48,152 nucleotides of DNA from Chloroflexota bacterium (GTDB lineage Bacteria; Chloroflexota; Anaerolineae; Anaerolineales; E44-bin32). A program made the translations under genes and the position numbers. Positions within the stretch are counted from its first letter, which is position 1. Each line of letters begins with the position of its first letter. This document shows, piece after piece, positions 24,901 to 34,043 of the stretch. The stretch covers positions 1-48,152 of the forward strand of contig JADFRG010000022.1 of assembly GCA_022561385.1 (NCBI GenBank), given 5' to 3'. The notes beneath the pieces are model-generated. The model was not told where the DNA came from. It saw only the letters and a list, made by a program, of their open reading frames with translations, and ran no database searches.

Positions 24901-27563
24901 CAGCTGATCTCTCCCTTTCCATTTGTCCAGAAGCGGTCTACCGCCTCTGCCAGTAGCTTATGCTGCGACGTCTCGAGCATAGGGTCTTTGTCGAAAATGC
25001 GCGTAGCCTCGCTGCGCGCCTTCTCGATCATGCGCAAATCTGTAAGGCGCGCCGCTCGCAGCTGAAGAAAACCAGATTGCCGGGTCCCTAAAAAGTCACC
25101 CGGTCCGCGTTGCTCGAGGTCCATCTCGGCCAGCTTGAATCCATCCGAGGTATCTTCCATCGCCTCCAGCCGTTCGTTTTCGCGTTCGCGATCGCTGGTC
25201 GGAATCAGTAAACAGTAGGATTGATGCTGACCGCGCCCGACGCGGCCGCGAAATTGGTGCAGCTGCGAAAGCCCAAAACGGTCCGCGCCCTCTATCAGGA
25301 TGACGGTGGCATTCGGAACGTCGACGCCCACCTCGATGACCGAGGTAGAAACGAGCGCGTCGTATTCACCCTTTCGAAAGGCCTTCATCACGCGCTCTTT
25401 TTCTTCGGGTTTGAGGCGACCATGCAGCAAACCCAGGCGATATTCCGGAAACGCATTTGCTTGAAGGCGCGCGTGTTCATCAACCGCCGATTTAGCCTGA
25501 ACCTTCTCGGAGCCCTCCACCAGGGGATAAATCATGAACGCCTGATGTCCGGCTTCGAGTTGGCCGCGGATGAAGGTGTGTGCGCGGGTCCGTTCGTTGG
25601 GGCGAAATACGCGCGTTTCGACCGGGAGCCGGCCAGGAGGCATCTCGTCCACGACCGTCAGATCGAGATCTCCGTAGATCGTAAGTGCAAGCGAGCGTGG
25701 GATGGGAGTGGCGGTCATCACCATCAAATTGGGATTCGCTCCCTTGCTACGTAATGCGGCCCGCTGGGCCACCCCGAAGCGATGCTGTTCATCGATCACA
25801 GCCAGGCCGAGCTTCTTGAACTCCACCGGATCTTGGAGCAGCGCGTGGGTGCCCACCACAAGCCGGATTTCCCCCCGCGCGAGGCCTTCCCGGATTTCTA
25901 CCTTCTCCGTCTCTGGCGTCGCGCCCATCAGCAGCCGGATGTCTTGCGCCGAGAGGTCGGTGGAGGCGGGCAGAAGCTCGAGGAAGGTCTCGTAATGTTG
26001 TTCTGCCAGGATGCTTGTGGGAGCCAGCACCGCGGATTGTGTCCCTTGGCTCGCCGCCATGCCGATTGCGGCCGCAGCGATCACCGTCTTGCCGGAACCA
26101 ACATCTCCCTGGATCAAGCGGTTCATGGGAACCGGGCGTTCGAGATCGGCGCGCACATCCGCCAGCGCCTTATTCTGGGCATTCGTCAGCTGATAGGGAA
26201 GACCGGCCAGAAAATGTTCCATCCAATCGTCCCCAACTCGAATGGGTTCTGTTTCGAGCGCCTGCCATCCATGTTTCTGGCGCATGACGCCGAGTTGCAA
26301 AAACAACATCTCGTTGAATGCCAGGCGGTGTTGCGCACGCTCGAGCTGGTCCCAGCTATCTGGAAAATGGATTTGATGAAAGGCCGTTCCAAATGGCATC
26401 AGAGCGGCTTCGGAAACAAGCGTGGCCGGGAGCGGGTCGGGCACGCGTTCCGCGTGGCTCTGCACAACCGAATTGATCACCCTGCGCAACCACTTCGCCG
26501 TCACACCCGCCGTCAGTGGATGGACCGGAACGATGCGGTTGGTATGGACCTGCTTCCTCTCCAGCGGCTCCCACTCGGGGCCATTCATCGTGAGCTTGCC
26601 CAAATACTGCTCCACCTTGCCGGAAAGCACGACCGCTTTTCCGGGCTTGAGCCGGTTTGCGATCCAGGTCTGGTTGAACCAGGTGACCCCGATCGATCCG
26701 GCGCCATCACTGACAACGGCCTCCACCAGCTTGAGCCTCCCACCGCTGACCGGGCGAACCGAGATCTTGTCTACCGTACCGATGATCGTGACTTCCTCAC
26801 CGAGTTCCAGCCGGTTGATCGTCTTCAACTGCGAATAGTCGTCGTAGCGTCGGGGGAGGTGCCACAACAAGTCGCCTAATGATTCCAGGCCAAGTTTTTT
26901 CAGAGTCTTGGCAGACTTGGGGCCGATGCCCGGAACTTCGGTAAGCGGAGAGTCGAGCGATGCGGGTTCGACCGGTTCCGGCTCGACCGGCGCGACTACG
27001 CGCGGGGAGTCGGGCGGGTCGAGTGGGCTGGAAGCGGGCCCCTCGGCTGCGATTGCGGCGGGGCCGCCCTCGCCCTGCCGGAGATCCATCCCGGCCGCGC
27101 TTCCTTCAGCTTGAATGTGCGCCGCTTCATCAGGCTCGCCGCGGAGAGACGACGGCTCCGGCTGGGCGGCGCTCGGCGGTTTCTTCGGGATCTCATGCCC
27201 GCCGGTACTTGTTTCCGCGGGGGAGGGTTGATGCTCATCCGACCTGACCACCGCCGCCTCAGCTCCCCGAGACTGACCCGCGGGTGCCGCGAGCTCGGGA
27301 TAATCCGCTCGGAGCCGATTCCACAATCCCCGCAGAGTCTCTTCCCGGGATTGAGCCGAAAGCCGAGGGTAATCACGCAGTCGGCTGACCACAATCTCCA
27401 TCAAGTCCGGCGCGACCTCAGATTTCCGAGCCTCTTCTTCCCAGGGATCCAACATTCTGGCAAACCCGCCGACGACGGCACCGTTGTCGTAGCCACGCTC
27501 GGCTTCCAGCGCAAGGTATTTGGTCAGCTTTTGGATGGCCGAGTTCAAAGCGCTAAAGTGCAT
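24900..27563 (-). CDS. recG: ATP-dependent DNA helicase RecG with long N-terminal extension
   Basis: RecG remodels stalled replication forks. The wedge OB-fold (LGEEVTIIGTVDKIS), the Walker A QGDVGSGKTVIAAAAIG, AVIDEQHRFGV (DExH), VMTATPIPRSLALT and the QFRGRVGRGQHQSYC motif VI are all present. At 887 residues it exceeds the usual ~690. The excess is N-terminal: a helical domain (~1-95) and a low-complexity Ala/Glu/Pro linker (~95-210), before the TEVPGIGPKSAKTLKKLGL helix-hairpin-helix. AGGAGG directly abuts the ATG. The first codons overlap the degV stop by 11 nt. N-terminal extensions are known in RecG of some deep-branching phyla. Confidence 0.96.
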   Translation of the reverse strand: MHFSALNSAIQKLTKYLALEAERGYDNGAVVGGFARMLDPWEEEARKSEVAPDLMEIVVSRLRDYPRLSAQSREETLRGLWNRLRADYPELAAPAGQSRGAEAAVVRSDEHQPSPAETSTGGHEIPKKPPSAAQPEPSSLRGEPDEAAHIQAEGSAAGMDLRQGEGGPAAIAAEGPASSPLDPPDSPRVVAPVEPEPVEPASLDSPLTEVPGIGPKSAKTLKKLGLESLGDLLWHLPRRYDDYSQLKTINRLELGEEVTIIGTVDKISVRPVSGGRLKLVEAVVSDGAGSIGVTWFNQTWIANRLKPGKAVVLSGKVEQYLGKLTMNGPEWEPLERKQVHTNRIVPVHPLTAGVTAKWLRRVINSVVQSHAERVPDPLPATLVSEAALMPFGTAFHQIHFPDSWDQLERAQHRLAFNEMLFLQLGVMRQKHGWQALETEPIRVGDDWMEHFLAGLPYQLTNAQNKALADVRADLERPVPMNRLIQGDVGSGKTVIAAAAIGMAASQGTQSAVLAPTSILAEQHYETFLELLPASTDLSAQDIRLLMGATPETEKVEIREGLARGEIRLVVGTHALLQDPVEFKKLGLAVIDEQHRFGVAQRAALRSKGANPNLMVMTATPIPRSLALTIYGDLDLTVVDEMPPGRLPVETRVFRPNERTRAHTFIRGQLEAGHQAFMIYPLVEGSEKVQAKSAVDEHARLQANAFPEYRLGLLHGRLKPEEKERVMKAFRKGEYDALVSTSVIEVGVDVPNATVILIEGADRFGLSQLHQFRGRVGRGQHQSYCLLIPTSDRERENERLEAMEDTSDGFKLAEMDLEQRGPGDFLGTRQSGFLQLRAARLTDLRMIEKARSEATRIFDKDPMLETSQHKLLAEAVDRFWTNGKGEIS

Positions 27564-28413
27564 CCTCCTCGCTCTCCAGGATTATGAGGCCAAGACCGTT
27601 GAGGCCAACATAGGTGGCAGCTGCAGGCCCATAATTGACGTACTGGATAAGAGTTTCAGGATACAAGGCTTCCAGCCGCTCGGCAACCGACAATGCTTCT
27701 TCGTCTGGCTCCGGGGTGCTGTGAAGAATACCCAGCTGCTCGATCGCCGAGAATTCCATCACGAATTCGATAAGCTTTTCCTGGGCCCGTATGCGGGTGC
27801 GCGCTTTTTCCATCGGAATCAGGCGACCGTGCTCGACCGTAAGAAAGGGAAAGATATTGAGCATATTCCCTAGGATGGCTTGCGATTGGCTGACCAGGCC
27901 GTTTCGCTCGAGATAGGCTAGGTCGTCCGAAAAGAAAACGACGTAAAGTCGGGGGATGATCCCGCGTACCACACGCACCACTTCTTCGAGGGAATGGCCC
28001 TCTTCGACCGCTGCTGCGGCGCGGCTGGCGAGAACGCCCAGTCCGGCTGAAAAGCTGGTTGAGTCGATGACCTGAATATCGCAGCGACCGCGAAAGCCCT
28101 CGCTGGCCTTGACTGCGTTTCGAAAGGAATCGCTGATCCCCGCTGAAGTGTGAATGGATACGATTTCATCGGTTTTATCGTGAAGCTGAGAGTAGACCGC
28201 CACCAGCTGCTCGACGCTCGGAGGGTCTGCGAATGCCCTCCCGGGATCCGCCTCGAAGTAGCTTCGAACCTCGCTGAGAGGCAAATCGGGGCGGTCCTCA
28301 ACCGCCTGATCCCCAAACCGCACCGTCATTGGAGCGAGATGGATCAGGTCGTGATGGTTACCCTCCGGATTGAGGAAGCGGACGGAGCTATCCGTCACGA
28401 TGTGGATCTTCAT
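27553..28413 (-). CDS. DegV/FakB-type fatty acid-binding protein
   Basis: DegV-fold protein that presents a fatty acid to the FakA kinase. It begins KIHIVTDSSVRF and has the IHTSAGISDSFRNAV loop and DSTSFSAGLG, where Thr/Ser residues bind the carboxylate. The C-terminal half ends in ATYVGLNGLGLIIL with the Gly-rich turn seen in FakB. The length of 286 residues is usual. It overlaps fakA by 4 nt (ATGA), which strongly supports the kinase-carrier partnership. Confidence 0.93.
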   Translation of the reverse strand: MKIHIVTDSSVRFLNPEGNHHDLIHLAPMTVRFGDQAVEDRPDLPLSEVRSYFEADPGRAFADPPSVEQLVAVYSQLHDKTDEIVSIHTSAGISDSFRNAVKASEGFRGRCDIQVIDSTSFSAGLGVLASRAAAAVEEGHSLEEVVRVVRGIIPRLYVVFFSDDLAYLERNGLVSQSQAILGNMLNIFPFLTVEHGRLIPMEKARTRIRAQEKLIEFVMEFSAIEQLGILHSTPEPDEEALSVAERLEALYPETLIQYVNYGPAAATYVGLNGLGLIILESEEDAL

Positions 28414-30080
28414 TCGACGGAAAAGATCAAGTCGTAATGGGGTTGGCCACCATAAACGAGCTCGACTTCCTGCTTGGGATAGTGATCACTTACCATTTGA
28501 GAAATCTTCTGTGCCTCCTCTTCGGCTAGATCTGCGCCCCGGTACAGCGTAACAAGCTCGGATGTGTCGGCGCCGGCCTCTGTTAATGCCTTCAGGACAG
28601 CTTCGAGCAGGTCTTTGCCGGCTGCGACTAAATCCCCGTCCAACAACGCAATGATCTGCCCTTCCGTAATATCGATGCCATTCATCGTCATACTGCGCGA
28701 GGCTCGGGTCAGCTCACCGGTCTTGATTTCTTCCAGCGCGATGACCATCGAGTCAGAGGTTTCCTGCAAATCTCGCTCCGGATCGAGGGAAAACATAGCC
28801 GCAATTCCCTGTGGCATGGAGCGGGTTGGCACCACCTGTACTCGCTTGTCGCTCAGCTCAGCCGCTTGCCGGGCGGCCATAGCGACGTTTTTGTTGTTGG
28901 GTAACACGATGATTCGGTCGGTGGGCAGATTTTCTATGGCGGAAAGGATCTCCTCGGCGCTTGGATTCATGGTTGGCCCACCCTCGATGATGGCGCCGGC
29001 CCCCATGTCTGCCAGAATCTTCGCCAATCCAGGGCCCGAGGCAACTGCCACCACCGCCACCTGGCCCTCTTTGACCTCGGCCAGTTCGATCTCAACACGT
29101 CCATCCAGTTGAGCCAGCTGATCCATCAGGTTTTCAATATTTACGTTTGTCACGGTGCCCATCTGTTTGGTGTATTCGATAGGCTGATATTCGGCCTCAT
29201 CCGGGACGTGAATGTGCATCCGAACCAGGCGATCCCCTTCCGCGATCTGAATAGATGTGCCCATTTCGGCCAAACCATCGGTGAAGGAGCGAAGCTCGAA
29301 ATCGGCATTGGGTCGGAAGTCAACCACCACCTCCCAATCCTGTCCCTCCTCGATCTCACCCCCCACAAGGTCCATCAGATGAGGATCGACGTCGATCGAC
29401 ATCAACGGAACATCCAGATCCAGCCCTGTCGCCGAGCGCAACATACCTTCCAGGATAAAGAAAAGTCCCTTGCCACCCGCATCCACCACCCCCGCCTTTG
29501 CCAGGACCTTCAGCAGATTTGGCGTGTTTTCAACTGCCTCATCCGCGGCCTGGACGATGCTGTCCAGAATCTCCAGGTTCGAGGTCGCGCCGTTCTGAAG
29601 CGCCTGCTCGGCGGCCGCGGCCACCTGCTTCGAGACGGTCAAAATAGTGCCTTCAACGGGTTGCCCGACGCCTCGATAGGCGGTGTCACGCGCCGCCGCC
29701 AATCCTGCCACGAAGGCTGGGGCATCCATCTCATCCACCCCCTCGAGCGCACGCGCGAATCCCCGCCACAGCTGAGAGAGAATCACGCCCGAGTTGCCTC
29801 TTGATCCCATCTGAGCGCCGTACGCAAAGGCATGCAGTGCCTTTCCGATTGAGCGTCCTCCCGCGCTCTCCACTTCTTTTGCGGCGGCCTCCATGGTCAG
29901 AAGCATGTTGGTTCCGGTGTCGCCGTCGGGAATTGGAAATACGTTGAGCGCGTTGACCGTCTTCTGGTTGGTTCTCAACCAGGCCATTCCAGATCCGGTC
30001 AGCCGCAGAAACATATGCGCATTGATAAACCTATAGCGCCGCGCGAGACGTTCCCACGCCTTAGTGCCTTTCTCAATCAT
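28410..30080 (-). CDS. fakA: Fatty acid kinase FakA (DAK2 domain protein)
   Basis: Phosphorylates fatty acids bound to FakB so they can enter phospholipid synthesis. The N-terminal DAK2 kinase domain carries NVFPIPDGDTGTNMLLTM (metal-binding Asp residues), GSRGNSGVILSQLWRGFA and DAGGKGLFFIL. A middle domain and a C-terminal EDD/DegV-like domain (IIVLPNNKNVAMAARQAAEL, VVPTRSMPQGIAAM) follow. The 556 residues are typical. The ATG sits immediately after the asp23 stop (TGAATG), consistent with coupled translation. Confidence 0.95.
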   Translation of the reverse strand: MIEKGTKAWERLARRYRFINAHMFLRLTGSGMAWLRTNQKTVNALNVFPIPDGDTGTNMLLTMEAAAKEVESAGGRSIGKALHAFAYGAQMGSRGNSGVILSQLWRGFARALEGVDEMDAPAFVAGLAAARDTAYRGVGQPVEGTILTVSKQVAAAAEQALQNGATSNLEILDSIVQAADEAVENTPNLLKVLAKAGVVDAGGKGLFFILEGMLRSATGLDLDVPLMSIDVDPHLMDLVGGEIEEGQDWEVVVDFRPNADFELRSFTDGLAEMGTSIQIAEGDRLVRMHIHVPDEAEYQPIEYTKQMGTVTNVNIENLMDQLAQLDGRVEIELAEVKEGQVAVVAVASGPGLAKILADMGAGAIIEGGPTMNPSAEEILSAIENLPTDRIIVLPNNKNVAMAARQAAELSDKRVQVVPTRSMPQGIAAMFSLDPERDLQETSDSMVIALEEIKTGELTRASRSMTMNGIDITEGQIIALLDGDLVAAGKDLLEAVLKALTEAGADTSELVTLYRGADLAEEEAQKISQMVSDHYPKQEVELVYGGQPHYDLIFSVE

Positions 30081-30431
30081 TCAATCTGTGTCGCTCACTC
30101 TCAAATCCTGCACGTGAACATTAACCGCCACCACCGGCAATCCGATGGACTCCTCTACCTGGTACTCCACGGTGTTTGCGACGCTGGTTGCAACGCTCGC
30201 GATCCGGGTGCCGTATTCAATGATGATGTACAGATCTACCGTGACCTCATCGTCGACGACGGCGACATCGACTCCATGGCGCGGGTCGCGCGCGATAGCG
30301 TTGGTTATGCCATCTATGAGGTTCTTTGAGGCCATTCCCACGACGCCGTATGAAGTCAGCGCGGCCTTGGCCGCCACAGAGGCAATGGCGTGCGGGGAGA
30401 TCGTGATCGATCCGCGTTCATTAGTTGTCAT
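30081..30431 (-). CDS. Asp23/Gls24 family envelope stress-type protein
   Basis: A 116-residue Asp23/Gls24 (DUF322) protein: GSITISPHAIASVAAKAAL at the start, GVVGMA, then VTVDLYIIIEYGTRIASVA and the C-terminal VAVNVHVQDLRV. In many Gram-positive and Chloroflexi genomes this gene precedes fakA and is divergent from rpmB, as here. The family is linked to envelope homeostasis, but the biochemical role is unclear. It is first in the asp23-fakA-degV-recG-coaD operon. Confidence 0.92.
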   Translation of the reverse strand: MTTNERGSITISPHAIASVAAKAALTSYGVVGMASKNLIDGITNAIARDPRHGVDVAVVDDEVTVDLYIIIEYGTRIASVATSVANTVEYQVEESIGLPVVAVNVHVQDLRVSDTD

Positions 30432-30507
30432 TTTTGGTTCTTTCTCTGGCGCCGAGACCTTCTATGGTAATATTGCGGCCGCACTCGTAGAGAGAAACAA
30501 AGGCAAA

Positions 30508-30687
30508 ATGGCACACTGTGAAACCTGCGGTAAGACAACTGCGTTCGGTCAGAGCCGTAGTTTCTCTATGAAAGCTACAAAGAGAAAGTTTAAACCAAAT
30601 CTACAACGGGTTCGCGTTCTGGAGGAAGGAAGATTGGTGCGCAGAACGCTTTGCGCCAAGTGTATCAAGCGCCTTTCAAGGCCCTAG
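30508..30687 (+). CDS. rpmB: Ribosomal protein L28 (zinc-ribbon type)
   Basis: A 59-residue L28. MAHCETCGKTTAFGQSRSFS and KRKFKPNLQRVRVLEEG are diagnostic, and the CxxC pairs at C4/C7 and near the C-terminus (LCAKCIK) form the C4 zinc-binding version. The ATG at 30508 is chosen; the frame is open upstream for over 120 codons, but that part is antisense to asp23 and not coding. It is divergent from asp23 with a ~76-bp shared promoter gap. Confidence 0.95.
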   Translation: MAHCETCGKTTAFGQSRSFSMKATKRKFKPNLQRVRVLEEGRLVRRTLCAKCIKRLSRP

Positions 30688-30702
30688 AGAATCGTACTGT
30701 GC

Positions 30703-30743
30703 TCAGCACCGACGGGACCCGCGGGGTCCTTTTTTTGTGCTGA
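30703..30743 (+). terminator. Intrinsic terminator of rpmB with nested stems
   Basis: The inner stem GGACCC (30715-30720) / GGGTCC (30724-30729) is followed by a run of T to 30736. An outer TCAGCAC (30703-30709) / GTGCTGA (30737-30743) pair encloses both. The outer pair makes it usable by the oppositely oriented rpe as well. Confidence 0.85.
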
Positions 30744-30787
30744 AAACGTGTATACACAGCTCTCAATTACCGTTGGCTCCCACCGGG

Positions 30788-31489
30788 TTAAGAGTCACTG
30801 GCATCGACGAGCGGTGCCCCTTGAGCCTCCAGAGAATCCCTGATGGCCCGTATTCCCACCGGAATTCCTTCCGGGTGTCCGAAAATTGCGCTGGCTGCCA
30901 CGAAGACCTCGGCTCCTGCCTGCGCCGCAACCGGGGCGGTTTGGGCGTCTATTCCCCCATCCACCTGGATGAGAGCTTGTGCTTGCTCCTTCAATATTAA
31001 TTCGTGAAGCCGGCGCACCTCCAGGAGCGGCTCGGCCATGAATGACTGCCCGGAGAATCCAGGCCGGACCGTCATCACCAGCACTACATCGATGCGATCG
31101 AGCACCGGCAAGACCCGATCGGCGGATGTGCCGGGGCTGATAGCGACTCCGGCTCGCAGGCCCAGGTCCTGAATGGCCTCCACGAGCCGCTCCAGCTCGT
31201 TTGTGGCTTCTACGTGCACCGTGAGCGAGTCGGCGCCCGCCTCAGCAAAGTCATCGAGGAAGCGCCGCGGAGACTCGACCATCAGGTGCACGTCCAACGG
31301 CAAGGCGGTGGCCCGTCGTACGGCTTTGACGACGACCGGGCCCATTGTGATGTTAGGCACGAAGTGGCCGTCCATCACGTCGATGTGTATCCAGTCCGCG
31401 CCGCCCTTCTCGGCAGCTTGAAGCGCGTCTTCTAGGTGCAGGAAATCGGCGGACAGGATCGAGGGGGCAAGAAGGAATCCCTTCGCCAT
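30788..31489 (-). CDS. rpe: Ribulose-phosphate 3-epimerase
   Basis: A TIM-barrel enzyme interconverting ribulose-5-phosphate and xylulose-5-phosphate. Signatures are LLAPSILSADF, WIHIDVMDGHFVPNITMGP, LDVHLMVESP, MTVRPGFSGQSF (catalytic/metal residues) and QVDGGID. The ATG at 31489 gives the family-typical MAKGFLLAPSILS start. A TTG twelve codons upstream is also open, and a TATAAT box ends 8 nt before that TTG. The TTG is therefore a possible leaderless start, but AAAGG in the leader and family alignment favour the ATG. Confidence 0.95.
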   Translation of the reverse strand: MAKGFLLAPSILSADFLHLEDALQAAEKGGADWIHIDVMDGHFVPNITMGPVVVKAVRRATALPLDVHLMVESPRRFLDDFAEAGADSLTVHVEATNELERLVEAIQDLGLRAGVAISPGTSADRVLPVLDRIDVVLVMTVRPGFSGQSFMAEPLLEVRRLHELILKEQAQALIQVDGGIDAQTAPVAAQAGAEVFVAASAIFGHPEGIPVGIRAIRDSLEAQGAPLVDASDS

Positions 31490-31721
31490 TGCGGCAATTT
31501 TACCTTTCAAAGAATCGGTTGACAACCAAGGGAATTATAGAGGCGTCCGCGATACACTCGCTCTGTAGGGCAACTGTAAGGGGGCCACAACGGCCTGTGG
31601 CTGATACTGTAAGTTAGAGTTGCTCTCGGCGACGGGACCGTGTGAATATGGCCGCATTCCTGCAATGATTAGGGTTGGGATCCCGCGATGTGTTTTGTAG
31701 ACACAGGAGAGGGAACGCCAA

Positions 31722-33014
31722 GTGGGTGTCCTCAATTCAATTAACCAGATCCTAAGTGGGGTCGAACCAGCGCCACGGCCCGCATCTCCGCCGATGGGCG
31801 AAGAGCGCGTAAGGCGACTCGAAGCGACCGTAGAGAAGCTGCGCCGTGTGCTGCGGGGAACGGCTGCGCTCAATTCGGCCCTCAATTACGAGCGCGTGAT
31901 GGATATGGCGCTCGATCTGGCGACCAGCGCGTTGACCGATGCAGAAGCGGGCGGATTGGTAAGCGCTCTGTTGCTTTTCGACGGCGACGAGCTTAATGTC
32001 GTCTCCTCGCGGGGCTTCCTTCGGGCCGATTTGAATGTTGATATCCCAGGGCTTACGGGTGTGGTCGAGCAGGCCATGTCGACCGGCCAGCTCGAGATCA
32101 TCTCCGATCCCGCTTCCGATCCCGAATTGGGCCGACTGCTGGCGCTCAGAAAATGCAGCACCGCGGTGTGTATTCCACTTGTCGTCGGGCTGGAAGTATA
32201 CGGAATCATGTTATTTGGTCACCCAAAGGAGGGTTACCTCACCGAGGAGGGCCTGGAAATTCTTGAATCCATCGCTCAGCAGGCAATAGTTGCGCTTCAG
32301 AACGCGCGTCTGTATGGCCAACTCGAACAAGATAAGGAAAGGATGGCTGAGATCCAGGAAGAGGCCCGCCACAAACTAGCGCGGGACCTGCACGATGGCC
32401 CGGCTCAATCCATTGGCGCCATCGCCATGCGTGTCAACTTTGCCCGCCGCCTCGTGAATCGGGATGCCAAACGTGCGGCGGATGAGCTCTACAAGATTGA
32501 AGAACTGGCGCGAAGAACATCGAAGGAGATCCGTCAAATGCTCTTCACGCTGCGGCCTCTGATCCTGGAATCAGAGGGGCTGCGAGCTGCGCTGAAAGAC
32601 CTTTCTCGCAAGATTGGCGAGATGCACGAGCAAAAAGTCCATGTGGACATCGACCCCCAGATAGAGGCCGCCTTGGAGGTCGGCAAGCAGGGTGTTATTT
32701 TCTTCATCGTTGAAGAAGCGGTGAACAACGCCCGCAAACATGCCCGCGCGGAACACATCTGGGTGCGCTTAAAACCCGACGGCGAGATGGCGCTTCTCGA
32801 GATCGAAGACAACGGGATTGGGTTCGATGTGGCCGAAGTCCAGGACAACTACGAGCAGCGCGAAAGCCTGGGTATGGTGAATTTATATGAACGGGCCGAG
32901 ATGGTGCACGGAGTTTTGAACATCGATTCGACCCCCGGCCAGGGAACACGAATCGCAGTCAGGATCCCTATGACGGTCGAAGCCGCAGAACGACTGCATC
33001 GGATCGGCGGTTAA
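31722..33014 (+). CDS. GAF-domain sensor histidine kinase (DegS/NarX-type, HisKA_3)
   Basis: The 430-residue cytoplasmic kinase has an N-terminal coiled segment, a GAF domain (~60-190, SALLLFDGDELNVVSSRGF to VYGIMLFGHP), a HisKA_3 dimerisation domain with the phospho-accepting His in LARDLHDGPAQSIGAI, and an HATPase_c domain (EEAVNNARKHARA, IEDNGIGFD, RESLGMVNLYERA). No membrane segment is seen, so the signal is likely intracellular. Start is GTG at 31722 with GGAGAGGG 8 nt upstream. No response regulator is adjacent, so it is an orphan in this window. Confidence 0.92.
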   Translation: MGVLNSINQILSGVEPAPRPASPPMGEERVRRLEATVEKLRRVLRGTAALNSALNYERVMDMALDLATSALTDAEAGGLVSALLLFDGDELNVVSSRGFLRADLNVDIPGLTGVVEQAMSTGQLEIISDPASDPELGRLLALRKCSTAVCIPLVVGLEVYGIMLFGHPKEGYLTEEGLEILESIAQQAIVALQNARLYGQLEQDKERMAEIQEEARHKLARDLHDGPAQSIGAIAMRVNFARRLVNRDAKRAADELYKIEELARRTSKEIRQMLFTLRPLILESEGLRAALKDLSRKIGEMHEQKVHVDIDPQIEAALEVGKQGVIFFIVEEAVNNARKHARAEHIWVRLKPDGEMALLEIEDNGIGFDVAEVQDNYEQRESLGMVNLYERAEMVHGVLNIDSTPGQGTRIAVRIPMTVEAAERLHRIGG

Positions 33015-33079
33015 CCCCTCTTGCTCCCTGCTCGCCTGCCCTAGCAGTGCAGAGGAGCGCAAGCACAAGTGGCGGGGCC

Positions 33080-33102
33080 TGCCTGCACCTCGGCCGCAGG
33101 CA
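33080..33102. terminator. Weak hairpin between convergent kinase and HAD genes
   Basis: TGCCTGC (33080-33086) and GCAGGCA (33096-33102) flank a 9-nt loop in the gap between the two convergent genes. No T-run follows. Confidence 0.3.
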
Positions 33103-33112
33103 CAGGTGGCGA

Positions 33113-33922
33113 CTACGTTACGGCAGCCAGCTCTCGGCTGAGCTCCTCCAAATTCTCAAAAACCCAATCCGGTTGCAGATCCGATTGAGCTACTTGCTCG
33201 GCGGTGGTCACGCCGGTTAGGACCAGGGCGGTCGGCAGCCCCGCGCGCGCGCCTCCCAGGATGTCTGTCTCCAGGCGATCTCCAACGGCCACCGTGTGGG
33301 TCTTTGGAGTCCCGATCCTTTGCAGGGCTTCAACAAACAAGTGGGGCTCCGGCTTCCCGAATATCACCGCCTCTCGACCGGTCGCCGCTTCGAGCGCGGC
33401 CAAAATGGCGCCATTTCCCGGCGCAAGACCGCGTTCTGTGGGAAACGAGACATCCGGGTTGGTTCCCATGAAGAAGGCGCCCGCCATCAAGGCGTAGCTT
33501 GCTTCTGCAAGTTTCTCCCACGTGAGGGACCAGTCCATACCCACCACGACCGCCGCAACATCATCGCTCGAGTCCTGCACCGAGAAACCCGCACCTTCCA
33601 AGGCCTCATGAAGCGCCGTTCCCCCAACGGCGTAAACTCGCGCCCCCTCCGGTATATGCTGCTTCAGGTGGATGGCGGTACCCAGCGCGCTTGTGAGCAC
33701 CTCGTTTTGCTCGATGGACACCCCTGCCTCATCCATACGGGAGCGAACTTCTTCAAAGGTCTGAGTGGCGTTATTGGTTGCGAGCACGAACGGGATTTGG
33801 CGTGCTCGGAGGAGAGAAAACGTGGTTCGAACGCCGGGGAGCAGTTTTCCCCCGCGCCAGAGGACGCCGTCCATGTCGAAAATGAGCCCCCGGACCTCAG
33901 AGAACTGTTTCATAACACGCAT
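33113..33922 (-). CDS. NagD-like HAD-superfamily (class IIA) phosphatase
   Basis: HAD hydrolase with motif I IFDMDGVLWRG, motif II FVLATNNAT, a Lys in FGKPEPHLF and motif IV VAVGDRLETDILGGARAGL. The class IIA cap lies between motifs II and III (VYAVGGTALHEALEGAGF). Relatives (NagD, AraL, phosphoglycolate-type phosphatases) hydrolyse small sugar phosphates or nucleotides; the substrate cannot be told from sequence. The length of 269 residues is typical. An ATG three codons further in is an equally possible start. It is transcribed toward and convergent with the histidine kinase gene. Confidence 0.92.
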   Translation of the reverse strand: MRVMKQFSEVRGLIFDMDGVLWRGGKLLPGVRTTFSLLRARQIPFVLATNNATQTFEEVRSRMDEAGVSIEQNEVLTSALGTAIHLKQHIPEGARVYAVGGTALHEALEGAGFSVQDSSDDVAAVVVGMDWSLTWEKLAEASYALMAGAFFMGTNPDVSFPTERGLAPGNGAILAALEAATGREAVIFGKPEPHLFVEALQRIGTPKTHTVAVGDRLETDILGGARAGLPTALVLTGVTTAEQVAQSDLQPDWVFENLEELSRELAAVT

Positions 33923-33990
33923 TTCTGTGCGACCTGCGGGCAGTCTGATGGAATATTCCCGGTTCAGCGAAGCGGCTTGAGTATAAATGA

Positions 33991-34018
33991 AGTGGGGCGC
34001 CGCTAGCAGCGCCCCACT
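33991..34018 (-). terminator. Hairpin terminator downstream of clpX
   Basis: AGTGGGGCGC (33991-34000) pairs with GCGCCCCACT (34009-34018) around an 8-nt loop. On the minus strand the stem is followed by TTCATTTATACT. It lies 25 nt after the clpX stop. Confidence 0.75.
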
Positions 34019-34043
34019 GTCCTTCGGTATTTAACTGGACGGC

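Noticed and set aside
25782-26879. 365-codon plus-strand frame
   Set aside because: Lies wholly antisense to recG, whose helicase motifs are unambiguous.
30145-30507. Upstream extension of the rpmB frame
   Set aside because: The frame is open but antisense to asp23, and L28 begins at MAHCETCG (30508).
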